This document shows, in pieces, positions 7,013 through 14,433 of a DNA stretch of 14,433 bases (within the stretch, counting starts at the first letter, position 1; each line of letters starts with the position of its first letter). Source of the stretch: Candidatus Latescibacterota bacterium (lineage in GTDB: Bacteria > Latescibacterota > UBA2968 > UBA8231). The translations under genes were made by a program, and so were the position numbers. The notes under the pieces are model-generated. The model saw only the letters and a list, made by a program, of their open reading frames with translations, was not told where the DNA came from and ran no database searches. The stretch spans positions 3,967-18,399 of the forward strand of contig JAGWBY010000150.1 of assembly GCA_021295675.1 (NCBI GenBank), in the 5' to 3' direction.

Positions 7013-8980
7013 TCAGCCGTGCAGAATCGGATGGCCGTTGCCGGGGAAGAACGCCACATCGACGAGGAAGGAAAGGCCGACGCCGAGAAAGTAGCCTGCA
7101 ATCAGGCCAATGAAAAAAGGCGCGGCCTTGCGGTATAGCTCAATGCCGCCAAAGCGCATAATCAGGCTCTTGGCCGCCCACGCCACAAAAATCGCCGGGG
7201 CCTGATTGCGCACCATCCAGATCGCGGAGATGGCCAAGCCCACCGGGTGCAGCGGCCACCACGGGAAGCGATACTGCATAAACGTCAACACTGACATTGC
7301 CGCCGCACCAATGCCGAAGAAGCCTAACTTTTGCGCGTGGAAATCGGCCGGGGCCTTGATCTTGGCCATCACGTCGCCAAAAGCCATCACGCCCGCGCCC
7401 GAGGAGACGCGGAAGATCCAAGAGTTGAAGTTGGAAGCCCCCTGCTCGTAGGCCATGGATATGAGGTTAGTCAGCGAAACCGCAAAGGACAGCACCACGG
7501 CCAAGGCAATGGCCAAGACAAAGCCGCGGCGGGCAATGCGTAGGCTGTGCTGCAGCTTGGCTGCGTGCGCGGCCGAGGGCATGAAGATGGACTGCACGTC
7601 GCCGAAAAAGGAATAAGTCAACCCCAAGGCCGCCAAACCCGTCGGCGAAATGGCGCTAGTGCCTAGCGTCATCATCGTCATCGCCTGACTGACGACGGGC
7701 GTGGTAAGGTAGAACACGCCCGTCTGGACCACTAGGCGCGTAATGCCCAAATAGGCGATGAGCACGCCAGCCAAAAAAAGCATCGCCACCGACCACTCCA
7801 TGCCAGCCTCGTGCAGCCAAGTCAGCATGTAGAAGGTACCCAACAAGAGGCCCAGCACAGCGGCGCGGTAGGACATCAACTCGCGGCGGTCGTCAATCGG
7901 ATAGGCTGGATTCCACGCCTTGCGGACCACGTCCTTGAGATGGTCGCGCGCCATCCACAGGCCCCACAGCACCAGCATCACAAACGCCCCCCAACACTGC
8001 CACGATGTCGAAGGCAATCCCCAAACGAACTTATCCGCCTCGGTGACGCCGAGGCCAAAGCGATTGAACAAACCCTCTTCGAGCAGCGTTAGCAAAAAGA
8101 AAAACCAGATGCTGAAGGTCACGTTGAGGTTGGCGAAGTACATGAAGCCAATGACCGGAAAATAGAAGCGGATGTTAATGGTCGGAAAGCCGTGGGCGAT
8201 TTGGATGGGGTGATGCCACTCGATCTTGGGAAAAAAGTGAAAGAAAAAACCGACGATGTTCCACAAAACAATGCACAGCGGAATGGCCGCCCCCACCCAG
8301 AAGACTTTGCTGTACATGACCGCTGGCAGTCGGCGGGAACTGTCGGCGTGGGCGACGAGGGCTTGCGGCACTTCCATCAGCGGGTAGGCCAACCGCTCGC
8401 GCTCGACCCACTGCTTGCGGAGGATGACCACCACACAGAAGCAGACCAAGTACAAAGTCCATATAAAGCTCAGCCACCAAAACAGCGGCATGGCCCAAGC
8501 GGCGAGCAAGGTCCCCCAAGGGGTAGGTTCACCAATGGGCAAGCCCTCAAAAAACCAAGTCATGGCCAAGCCGTCGTTGGACGGCAGCAGCCAAGCGGGC
8601 AGATAGGGTAGCACGTACGTGCCCCACTGATTCTCCGCCGACGCAAAGTAATACGGCGTTGTCGGTATGGCTAGGAAGTAGCCGATGAGAAAAACCGGAA
8701 TGCCGGTGCAGACCAACCCCATGACGACGACCGTGATCAGTTCGGCGGGGCGCAGTGCCCAACTATGGTTGAGGGTTTTCAGCAGGGCGTTGGCGAAGAT
8801 GAGGCTGACAAAGAGAAACCCCACCCCAATCGGAAAAAACGACCAAGTCATCTCGGACGAGCCAAACGTCCAGATCGAGTGCGGTGCCCCCAAGCTGATC
8901 AGCAGCAGCACTGCGCAACCCACGAGCAAGGAACGCGCGGTGACGCCTGTACCCTCTTGCTGTGCGGGATGGGTCGCCAA
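7013..8980 (-). CDS. DUF6785/DUF6784 polytopic membrane protein, copy 1 (intact)
   Basis: The product is 655 residues with a dozen or more hydrophobic segments. The start is TTG at 8980-8978 preceded by GAGG; it lies 7 bp after the stop of the upstream paralogue and no ATG lies before the first membrane span. DUF6785 features include WALRPAELITVVVMGL at 74-89, EGLPIGEPTPWGTLL near 145-159 and the cytoplasmic loop KQWVERERLAYPLMEVPQAL at 189-208. The C-terminal DUF6784 part shows LGFFGIGAAAMSVLTFMQYR, FPWWPLHPVGLAIS, then KSLIMRFGGIELYRKAAPFF and the end GNGHPILHG. Function is not established. The overall shape is that of an inner-membrane transporter, and the nearby gamma-glutamyltransferase makes a peptide-related substrate possible, as inference only. 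It is closely similar to the neighbouring copy, so a tandem duplication is clear. Confidence 0.88.
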   Translation of the reverse strand: MATHPAQQEGTGVTARSLLVGCAVLLLISLGAPHSIWTFGSSEMTWSFFPIGVGFLFVSLIFANALLKTLNHSWALRPAELITVVVMGLVCTGIPVFLIGYFLAIPTTPYYFASAENQWGTYVLPYLPAWLLPSNDGLAMTWFFEGLPIGEPTPWGTLLAAWAMPLFWWLSFIWTLYLVCFCVVVILRKQWVERERLAYPLMEVPQALVAHADSSRRLPAVMYSKVFWVGAAIPLCIVLWNIVGFFFHFFPKIEWHHPIQIAHGFPTINIRFYFPVIGFMYFANLNVTFSIWFFFLLTLLEEGLFNRFGLGVTEADKFVWGLPSTSWQCWGAFVMLVLWGLWMARDHLKDVVRKAWNPAYPIDDRRELMSYRAAVLGLLLGTFYMLTWLHEAGMEWSVAMLFLAGVLIAYLGITRLVVQTGVFYLTTPVVSQAMTMMTLGTSAISPTGLAALGLTYSFFGDVQSIFMPSAAHAAKLQHSLRIARRGFVLAIALAVVLSFAVSLTNLISMAYEQGASNFNSWIFRVSSGAGVMAFGDVMAKIKAPADFHAQKLGFFGIGAAAMSVLTFMQYRFPWWPLHPVGLAISAIWMVRNQAPAIFVAWAAKSLIMRFGGIELYRKAAPFFIGLIAGYFLGVGLSFLVDVAFFPGNGHPILHG

Positions 8981-8987
8981 CGCGGCC

Positions 8988-9803
8988 TCAGCCGTGGAGG
9001 ATGGGATGGCCGTTGCCGGGGAAGAAAATCATATCGACGATAAACGAGATCCCCACCCCAAAGAAGTGCCCAAGAATCAAGCCAATAAAGAACGGCGCAG
9101 CCTTGCGGTATAGTTCAATGCCGCCAAAGCGCATGATCAAGCTCTTAGCCGCCCAAGACACAAAGATCGCCGGGGCTTGGTTGCGCACCATCCAGATCGC
9201 AGAGATGGCCAAGCCCACCGGGTGCAAAGGCCACCACGGGAAGCGATACTGCATAAACGTCAAAACCGTCATCGCCGCCGCACCAATGCCAAAGAAGCCC
9301 AATTTTTGCGCGTGGAAATCGGCCGGAGTTTTGATCTTGGTCAGCGCGTCGTCAAAGGATCGCACCCCCGCGCCCGAGGACACGCGGAAAAACCAAGAGT
9401 TGAAGTTGGAGGCTCCCTGCTCGTAGGCCATGGCAATGACGATCAACAGGGCCAGCGCAATGGCCAAGCACAGGCCGCGACGGCTCATGCGCATAGCGTC
9501 GTGCAGCCGGGTGGCATGGGCAGCCGACGGCATAAAAATCGACTGCACATCGCTGAAGAACCCATAGCTCAGCCCCAAGGCCGCCAAGCCCGTCGGCGAA
9601 ATCGCACTCGTGCCAAAGGTCATCATGGTCATGGCTTGGCTGACCACGGGCGTCGTCAGGTAAAAGACGCCGGCCTGCACCACCAAGCGGGTGATGCCCA
9701 AGTAAGCAATGAGCACGCCGCCTAAGAAAAACGCCGCCACCGGCAATTCCATGCCGGCCTTGTTGAGCCACGCCAGCATATAGACGACCCCGACCAACAG
9801 GCA
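8988..9803 (-). pseudogene. DUF6785/DUF6784 membrane protein copy 2, C-terminal part
   Basis: In a different frame from its N-terminal part, this continues LLVGVVYMLAWLNKAGMELP, then ITRLVVQAGVFYLTTPVVSQ and AMTMMTFGTSAISPTGLAAL, to a complete DUF6784 end (FPWWPLHPVGLAIS, RFGGIELYRKAAPFF, GNGHPILHG). It aligns residue by residue with copy 1 except at about 9435-9460. There copy 1 has 14 codons between LAIALA and MAYEQG and copy 2 has six, a 24-nt in-frame difference inside a membrane helix. The stop TGA (8990-8988) is 7 bp before the start of copy 1. An internal ATG (9821) could in principle start a truncated product, but no ribosome-binding site is evident. Confidence 0.8.
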
Positions 9804-10935
9804 GCTCGCGGCTGTCGTCAACCGGATGCGCGGGATTCCACGCTTTGCGCGCTACGTCTTTTAGGTGATCGCGCGCCATCCACAGCCCCCACAGCACCAA
9901 CACCACAAACGCCCCCCAGCACTGCCAGGACGTCGACGGCAAGCCCCATACGAAGTTGTCCGCCTCCGTAACGCCAACGCCAAAGCGATTAAACAGGCCC
10001 TCTTCGACCAGCAGCAACAAAAAGAAAAACCAGATGCTGAAGGTGACGTTGAGATTGGCGAAATACATGAAGCCAACGACCGGAAAGTAGAAGCGGATGT
10101 TGATCGTCGGAAAGCCGTGCGCGATTTGGATGGGATGGTTCCATTCGATCTTGGGAAAGAAGTGGAAGAAAAAGCCGACGATATTCCACAAGACAATGCA
10201 CAGGGGGATCGCCGCCCCCATCCAAAAGACCTTGTTGCGCAAAACGGCCGGCACGCGCGCAGGGCCATCGGCATCCGCCACGAGGGCTTGCGGCACCTCC
10301 ATCAGCGGATAGGCCAGCCGCTCGCGCTCGACCCACTGCTTGCGCAATATGACGACGAGGCAAAAACAGACCGCGTACAAGGTCCAGATAAAACTCAGCC
10401 ACCAAAACAGCGGCATGGCCCACGCATCAAGCAGCGTGCCCCAAGGCATCGGCTCACCTATGGGCAGCCCCTCGAAGAACCAAGTCATGGCCAAGCCGTC
10501 GTTGCTCGGCAACAGCCACGCCGGTAAGTAGGGCAACACGTACGTGCCCCACTGGTTTTCAGCCGAGGCAAAGTAATAGGGCGTGGTGGGAATCGACAGC
10601 ACGTAGCCCATCATAAAGATGGGAATGCCAGTCGTCACCAAGCCCATGACCACGACCGTGATCATCTCAGCCGGGCGCAAGGCCCAGCCGGGGTTGATCG
10701 TCTTGAGCAGGATGTTCAGGAGGATGAGGCAGCAGAACGAAAAGCCGACGGCAATCGGAAAGAACGACCACGTGATTTCGGACGACCCCAAGACCCAAAT
10801 GGCGTAGGGCGCACCCAAACACACGATGAGGACTTGGATGACGCCTAGCACCAAGGAGCGGAGCGTGAGGCCGCTAGCCGCGTCCTGGCGAGTATGCTCT
10901 TCTCGATATGTCGGGGCCGCAGTCGGCGACGTCAT
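9804..10935 (-). pseudogene. DUF6785/DUF6784 membrane protein copy 2, N-terminal part
   Basis: This starts with ATG at 10935-10933 (MTSPTAAPTYREEHTRQDAA) with only a weak ribosome-binding site. It matches copy 1 closely through the DUF6785 region: APYAIWVLGSSEITWSFFP, WALRPAEMITVVVMGL, KQWVERERLAYPLMEVPQAL and KAWNPAHPVDDSREL. At that point (9804) the frame is lost. Copy 1 has nine codons (27 nt) between the GAG of RREL and GGC of the next membrane helix; copy 2 has 1 nt, so 26 nt are missing. Both sides of the gap carry CTG, which would suit slippage or recombination at microhomology. Out of frame, translation would run on to about 9352. The extreme N-terminus differs from copy 1. Confidence 0.82.
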
Positions 10936-11060
10936 TAAAAGCCAGCTTCAGAGGCGATTTTAGCGGAATTAAACGCGGACAATATGGTTTCAACGCCCCG
11001 CAGCCGCAATCTTAACGGAGCTATAGCCATTAGGACCTTAGGCACAGGGATCTTAGGCAT

Positions 11061-11131
11061 GAGATGCTTCGCTCAGCATGACAGGTGCTGGCCGTCATGC
11101 TGAGCGAAGCGGAGCGGAGTCGAAGCATCTC
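11061..11131. repeat. Dispersed-type hairpin repeat
   Basis: GAGATGCTTCGCTCAGCATGAC at 11061-11082 pairs with GTCATGCTGAGCGAAGC (11094-11110) and GAAGCATCTC (11122-11131); the right arm has an extra 11 nt, GGAGCGGAGTC. This CATGCTGAGCGAAGC type of palindrome is a familiar repeat in many environmental bacterial genomes. It ends against the stop codon of the gamma-glutamyltransferase gene on the minus strand, so it could also fold in the 3' end of that message. There is no T-tract. The rest of 10936-11131 shows nothing further. Confidence 0.65.
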
Positions 11132-11482
11132 CTACACTCCATCGTCTAACCCTGCCGCATGACGGCCCGCAGCCGGATCACCAGCCGCGTAGTACGTGTC
11201 CGCGTCGGCCCACAGCATGACCGGGGTGGCGATAGGGCCGTTGCGGGCCTCGACTTGGTGACCGCGCCGCGTCAGTTCGTCGCGGACCTCCGCATCGACG
11301 GCCGAGCTGATGGCCAGCGAGCCGGCCTGTATAAAAGTCTGCTCGCGCACCGGGTTGGGATCAAACGAGTCTTCGTGGTGGTCCGTGGCAAAGCGCGGCG
11401 CGATGACCGCTTCAGCCGGCTGCATTCCAAACTCCACAAAGTCGAGCAACAAGCTCAAGGTCGCCTGATCTTGCAAGTCGCC
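11132..11482 (-). pseudogene. Gamma-glutamyltransferase, C-terminal part (frameshifted)
   Basis: This continues the small-subunit half of the enzyme in a new frame: GDLQDQATLSLLLDFVEFGM, then PAEAVIAPRFATDHHEDSFD, FIQAGSLAIS, RRGHQVEARNGPIATPVML and YAAGDPAAGRHAAGLDDGV. These match the conserved end of the family, so the region was functional until recently. Between KDGAP of the upstream part and GDLQDQ only 2 nt remain, where family members carry about eight residues (the hydrophobic xLAISVAG strand), so some 22-25 nt seem to be missing. The final codons and TAG (11134-11132) touch the hairpin repeat at 11061-11131. Confidence 0.8.
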
Positions 11483-12717
11483 GGCGCGCCATCCTTGAGC
11501 ACCATCGTAGGTGTCAAGGTGATGCGAGGCCGCTTGCCCGGCGCGATGCAGTTGGGATGTCCGGGAGTCGTATTGAGGCTGCGCAGGCGGTTGCCATACG
11601 AGACGCCCGTGCTGCCGGTGCCGCCAGCGTGATAGACATTCGCGCTCGGCGTGGCCGATACAACCATGCCCCAGCGGTCGGCCACCACGCACGTGGTCGT
11701 GCCGCCGACTCCGGGCCGGAACGCACCCCCCTCCTGCACTGCCTTCATGCCGAGCGGGTCGCCGGGGCGGGCGTCCAGCGCGGCTTGGCCCATGTCGATC
11801 AGGGGCTGCCGGAGCTGGGTATATTCGTCGGACAGCAAGGCGTTCATGGGCACATCTACGAACAGGGGATCGCCGTAGTGCGCGTCGCGGTCGGCCATGG
11901 CCAGCTTCATCGCTTCGACGACCGCGTGGACGTAGTCAGCCGAGCAATGCCCCATGCCTTTGAGATCAAACCCTTCGAGCAGGCGCAGGGCTTGGCACAG
12001 ATAGGGGCCTTGAGTCCACGGGCCGCACTTGTACACTTGGTAGCCTCGATAATCGACTGCCACCGGCTCTTCGATCAAAGTCCTATGGGCGGCCAGATCC
12101 GCGCGACGCAGGAACCCGCCGTGCTCCACGTAGAACGCCTCCAAATCTTCAGCTATATCGCCGTGCTCAGCGCGGCGGCCATAGAAGTGATCGCAGGCCG
12201 CTTGCAGCTTCTCTTGGCGATTGCCAGTGGCGCGGTGTTCTTCCTCCACCATGCGCCGCAGCGTCCGCGCCAAGTCGGGATGCCACGCCTCCTCGCCTTT
12301 GTCGAGCAGGGCCAAGGTCGGCGCGACAATCGCGGCAAAGCTCTGCGTGCCGTATTGCTGCAAGAGGGTAATGCACAAATCCATGACCGAGGGCACCGGA
12401 GCCATCTTGATATCGCGGTCTGGGATGCCGTGCTCCATGTACCAGGCAATAGCTTCCGGCGACAGCGGCGCGCGCCCTTGGCCGGACAGCGACTTGACCA
12501 CATTCCCGTCCCAGACGAGCACCGGCACTTCCCCGCCGATGGAACAGGCTCCGTGATCGGTGACGTTGAGCGCGATAATCGCGCCGGCTGCAGCATCGGC
12601 TGCATTGCCTCCTTGGCCGAGAATTTCAATACCAGCGGCTACAGCTCCAGCACCGCCGGCCGCAATGACGCCGGTTTTGCTCTGGGCCTGCCAGCCGATC
12701 TGATCTACCCTACTCAT
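11483..12717 (-). pseudogene. ggt: Gamma-glutamyltransferase, N-terminal part with catalytic threonine
   Basis: Gamma-glutamyltransferase cleaves the gamma-glutamyl bond of glutathione and related peptides after self-cleavage into two subunits. I chose ATG 12717-12715 (MSRVDQIGWQAQSKTGVIAA) because AAGGAG lies 6 nt before it; the frame opens earlier, at 12756, without such a site. Visible features are GGNAADAAAGAIIALNVTDH near 36-55, GGEVPVLVWDG, and the self-processing site GGTTTCVVADRWG. By its spacing to the glycine, the first Thr there (about T340) is the nucleophile. GKRPRITLTPTMVLKDG precedes the break. There is no clear signal peptide, so the protein may be cytoplasmic, as in the YwrD-like or PF01019 family members without export. 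The frame fails at about 11483. Same orientation as the membrane proteins downstream. Confidence 0.85.
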
Positions 12718-12925
12718 GTGTTGCTCCTTATCGAAAAGAAGATTTGCCGCGCTCAATATCGCCTTGCGAGGGCGGTCTGTCGAGTCTCGCGACGGAGGGA
12801 CGCTCCCCTTTCACGCGGAGCGGGCCAACATCCATACTCCAAATAAGAGAAAATTCGATTATGTCTCAACATCCCGTTATATTTATAGGCTCGCTACAGT
12901 GTTGCTCCGCAGTGCTGTCCGTTGT

Positions 12926-13068
12926 CTCCCTCGACCACGAGAAGGTGAAAAACGGCACGCTAGCAGCAAGATCGAGGTCGCTACGAACATCTGCAAGAGC
13001 ACCGTTCCGCCCTCATCACCACGCCTGTGACCGGCAAAATTGACGTGAGAGAGAAAGCCGCTTTATGA
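12926..13068 (+). pseudogene. Eroded C-terminus of a type I restriction specificity subunit (HsdS)
   Basis: Frame 12991-13068 reads LQEHRSALITTPVTGKIDVR, then EKAAL and TGA. R-S-A-L-I-T-x-x-V-T-G-K-I-D-V-R is the well-known end of many HsdS proteins. Just before it, in other frames, SLDHEKVKN (from about 12927) and SKIEVATN (12964-12987) match the LDHETAKID...KIE.A..RLQEHR helix that precedes this end. The gene tail is therefore present but carries at least two frame changes. The TGA (13066-13068) overlaps the ATG of the ATPase gene, as expected within an operon. The rest of HsdS and any hsdM/hsdR genes are absent. In 12718-12925 I see nothing recognisable. Confidence 0.7.
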
Positions 13069-13277
13069 ACATTGACTCAATATATTTCAAGGGATATAGC
13101 TGTTTCAAAAAGGAGTGGGCCGGCTTCGACACAATCAAGCCAATCAACGTCATCATTGGACGCAATAACTCTGGAAAATCCCATCTGTTGGATTTGGTTG
13201 AAGCACTATGCAAAGACGAACTGTTCAACCGTGGATGGGAGTACCGATTCGGTGGCGTATTAGACGAGGGATCACTA
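13065..13277 (+). pseudogene. OLD/RloA-like AAA ATPase, N-terminal part with Walker A
   Basis: The start ATG (13065-13067) overlaps the stop of the HsdS remnant, and GAGAGAGAAAG upstream can serve as ribosome-binding site. Residues 1-71 read MNIDSIYFKGYSCFKKEWAG and then INVIIGRNNSGKSHLLD, a Walker A motif (G32 to S39) of the SMC/OLD-type ATPase fold, then VEALCKDELF and VLDEGSL. The sequence is then interrupted by an inserted element at 13278. The open frame continues through the element to 13442 with unrelated residues. Members of this class (OLD nucleases, RloA/RloC, other ATPases linked to type I restriction loci) act in phage defence. The linkage to HsdS supports such a role here. Confidence 0.8.
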
Positions 13278-13439
13278 AGAGGCCCTAACAAAACCCCTGC
13301 TGGCGTCGCGTGGCTGCGCCGACCGGGGCCGACGTTCCCCTCGGTCGGCATATTGGACAATATGCCTCCCTCGGGTGCCTTGGCCACGGCCTTGCTCGCG
13401 CACGCTTGGGCCGACGCCGGACGTTTTGTTAGGGCCTCT
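13278..13439. mobile_element. 162-bp MITE-like element with 17-bp perfect inverted repeats and TA flanks
   Basis: AGAGGCCCTAACAAAAC at 13278-13294 is repeated exactly in reverse complement at 13423-13439, flanked on both sides by TA (13276-13277 and 13440-13441), so the match spans 19 bp in all. TA flanks suit IS630/Tc1-mariner or the IS427 group of IS5. There is no transposase. The centre carries a further palindrome, GGCATATTG..CAATATGCC (13348-13366). The element is much more GC-rich than the flanking ATPase gene. It interrupts the gene between codon 71 and KKFFSEHM. Confidence 0.82.
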
Positions 13440-14403
13440 TAAGAAATTTTTTTCAGAACATATGGGTGGAGGCGACCTTGATGGAAATCACTGGTACGCC
13501 CACGGGAGTCATCTCGTCAAAGCAGCGGTGACGTGGGAATTTATCGCAAGGAAGGTAAAGAAGGTACAGTTTTCAGATGATTTCGACTTAGCGTGCACTT
13601 ATCCCCAAAGAGACCATATAGAACAATTAAGCGGTGCCATAATTTCAAGAGTTGAACAGGTAATAGACGACGCAATGGAACAGCTTAATGGAACAGCTTT
13701 CTCCCTTAATGGGACGGTTTTCCGGCGACTCTTTGCAGACCGGGACATCAGTACCGAGCTACCAAGTACAGCATTGGTTCTTCGCCGCGACGGGCAAGGG
13801 ACTACAAATATCATACGTCGGTTCATCACGTCTGAGAAATTGCCACGAGAGGTTATCCAAGAGGGACTTCTGACCGCGCTGAACTCGATATTTGGTAGTG
13901 ATGGCCAGTTTTCAGAGATACAAGTACAAGTTCACGATGAAGCACAGACAGAGACGATAAAGGACCATTGGGAGGTCTATCTCGGCGAGGATACAAAGGG
14001 ATTGATCCCCCTCAGCAAATCGGGAAGCGGCCTGAAGACCGTCATTCTGGTTCTGCTTAATGTTCCTAAAATTGGGGGCAAGGATAAATCTCAGTTCACG
14101 TTCGCTTTCGAGGAGCTTGAAAACAATCTCCATCCGGCCCTCTTACGGCGGTTATTCCAGTATCTTGAGAACTACGCCGTCAACGAAGAAGCGACGATCT
14201 TCCTGACGACCCATTCGAGCATCGCCCTCGACTTTTTCGGCGTATCTGATAATGCCCAGATCATCCGCGTGCTCCACGATGGCGAGTCTGCTCGCACGGA
14301 AACCGTCCGCACGCATTCTATCGACTTCTGCATATATAAAGGAATGTTTTATAATTTGAGTTGTGCATACTTGAAGAAGCCTCGAATCAGGTCGTTATCG
14401 TGA
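13440..14403 (+). pseudogene. OLD/RloA-like AAA ATPase, remaining part with signature, Walker B and H-loop
   Basis: Beyond the inserted element the ATPase resumes as KKFFSEHMGGGDLDGNHWYA and continues to 14403. It holds the ABC-type signature LSKSGSGLKTVI, Walker B FTFAFEELENNLHP and the H-loop IFLTTHSSIAL, so together with the first part the ATPase core is complete. Clean removal of the element plus one TA (164 bp) would leave the frame off by one. A T7 run at 13446-13452 is a likely place for an additional indel. No TOPRIM nuclease domain is seen, but the last 25 or so residues look unlike the family, and another frame (ILEEASNQVVIVMLGGDRHA) opens at about 14365 and runs to the window edge. 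The natural end is therefore uncertain. Confidence 0.75.
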
Positions 14404-14433
14404 TGTTGGGTGGTGATCGACATGCAGACGGCA

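Noticed and set aside
5326..11485. Programmed frameshifting or translational bypass as the reason for the three broken frames
   Set aside because: Bases appear to be missing from conserved protein segments rather than extra bases being present. I saw no slippery heptamer, and slipping would not restore the lost residues.
11557..12846. 429-residue open frame on the plus strand
   Set aside because: It is antisense to gamma-glutamyltransferase, whose conserved motifs are on the minus strand.
1..14433. CRISPR array, tRNA or rRNA genes
   Set aside because: I saw no regularly spaced direct repeats and no recognisable tRNA or rRNA sequence.

Overview
The window looks like a piece of an uncultured, moderately GC-rich bacterial genome. 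The best guess is a lineage of the FCB group or a neighbour (Latescibacterota or Poribacteria-like). The clues are a CotH kinase-like secreted protein with a lamin-tail domain and a FlgD/por-type C-terminal domain, an FG-GAP/VCBS protein, and two tandem DUF6785/DUF6784 membrane proteins. This placement is inference from gene content only. Most genes are on the minus strand.

Layout, left to right. 1-655: truncated IS5-family element, transposase N-terminus on the minus strand. 656-1075: gene-free, holding a nested inverted-repeat element, an orphan copy of a leader repeat and a C-terminal gene fragment on the plus strand. 1076-3236 (minus): a two-gene unit of a small secreted beta-rich/barrel-like protein followed by an overlapping FG-GAP repeat protein. 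3398-5838 (minus): a CotH-like secreted protein broken by a frame-changing deletion. 5839-6206: gene-free, with a long palindrome and the 3' remnant of a third DUF6784 gene. 6207-6971 (minus): MNT nucleotidyltransferase plus HEPN pair, a toxin-antitoxin type module. 7013-10935 (minus): two tandem DUF6785/DUF6784 polytopic membrane proteins, the first intact, the second frameshifted. 11061-11131: a dispersed-type hairpin repeat. 11132-12717 (minus): gamma-glutamyltransferase, frameshifted. 12926-13068 (plus): eroded C-terminus of a type I restriction specificity subunit (HsdS), whose stop overlaps the start of an OLD/RloA-like AAA ATPase at 13065-14403. That ATPase is interrupted by a 162-bp MITE-like element.

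How the genes work together. The gamma-glutamyltransferase and the two DUF6785/6784 proteins lie in the same orientation and could form a peptide or glutathione scavenging locus, but the substrate of the DUF family is not known. The right end is the wreck of a type I restriction-modification/defence locus, and the left end is mobile DNA. The middle holds secreted surface proteins that share a related leader sequence.

The most striking overall property is decay. At least three genes (CotH, DUF6785 copy 2, gamma-glutamyltransferase) appear to lack about 21-27 nt each at a single site, with a change of frame. Two or more further losses of similar size are in-frame or in remnants. Read mapping would be needed to tell real pseudogenes from assembly errors. 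I saw no rRNA, tRNA or CRISPR array.
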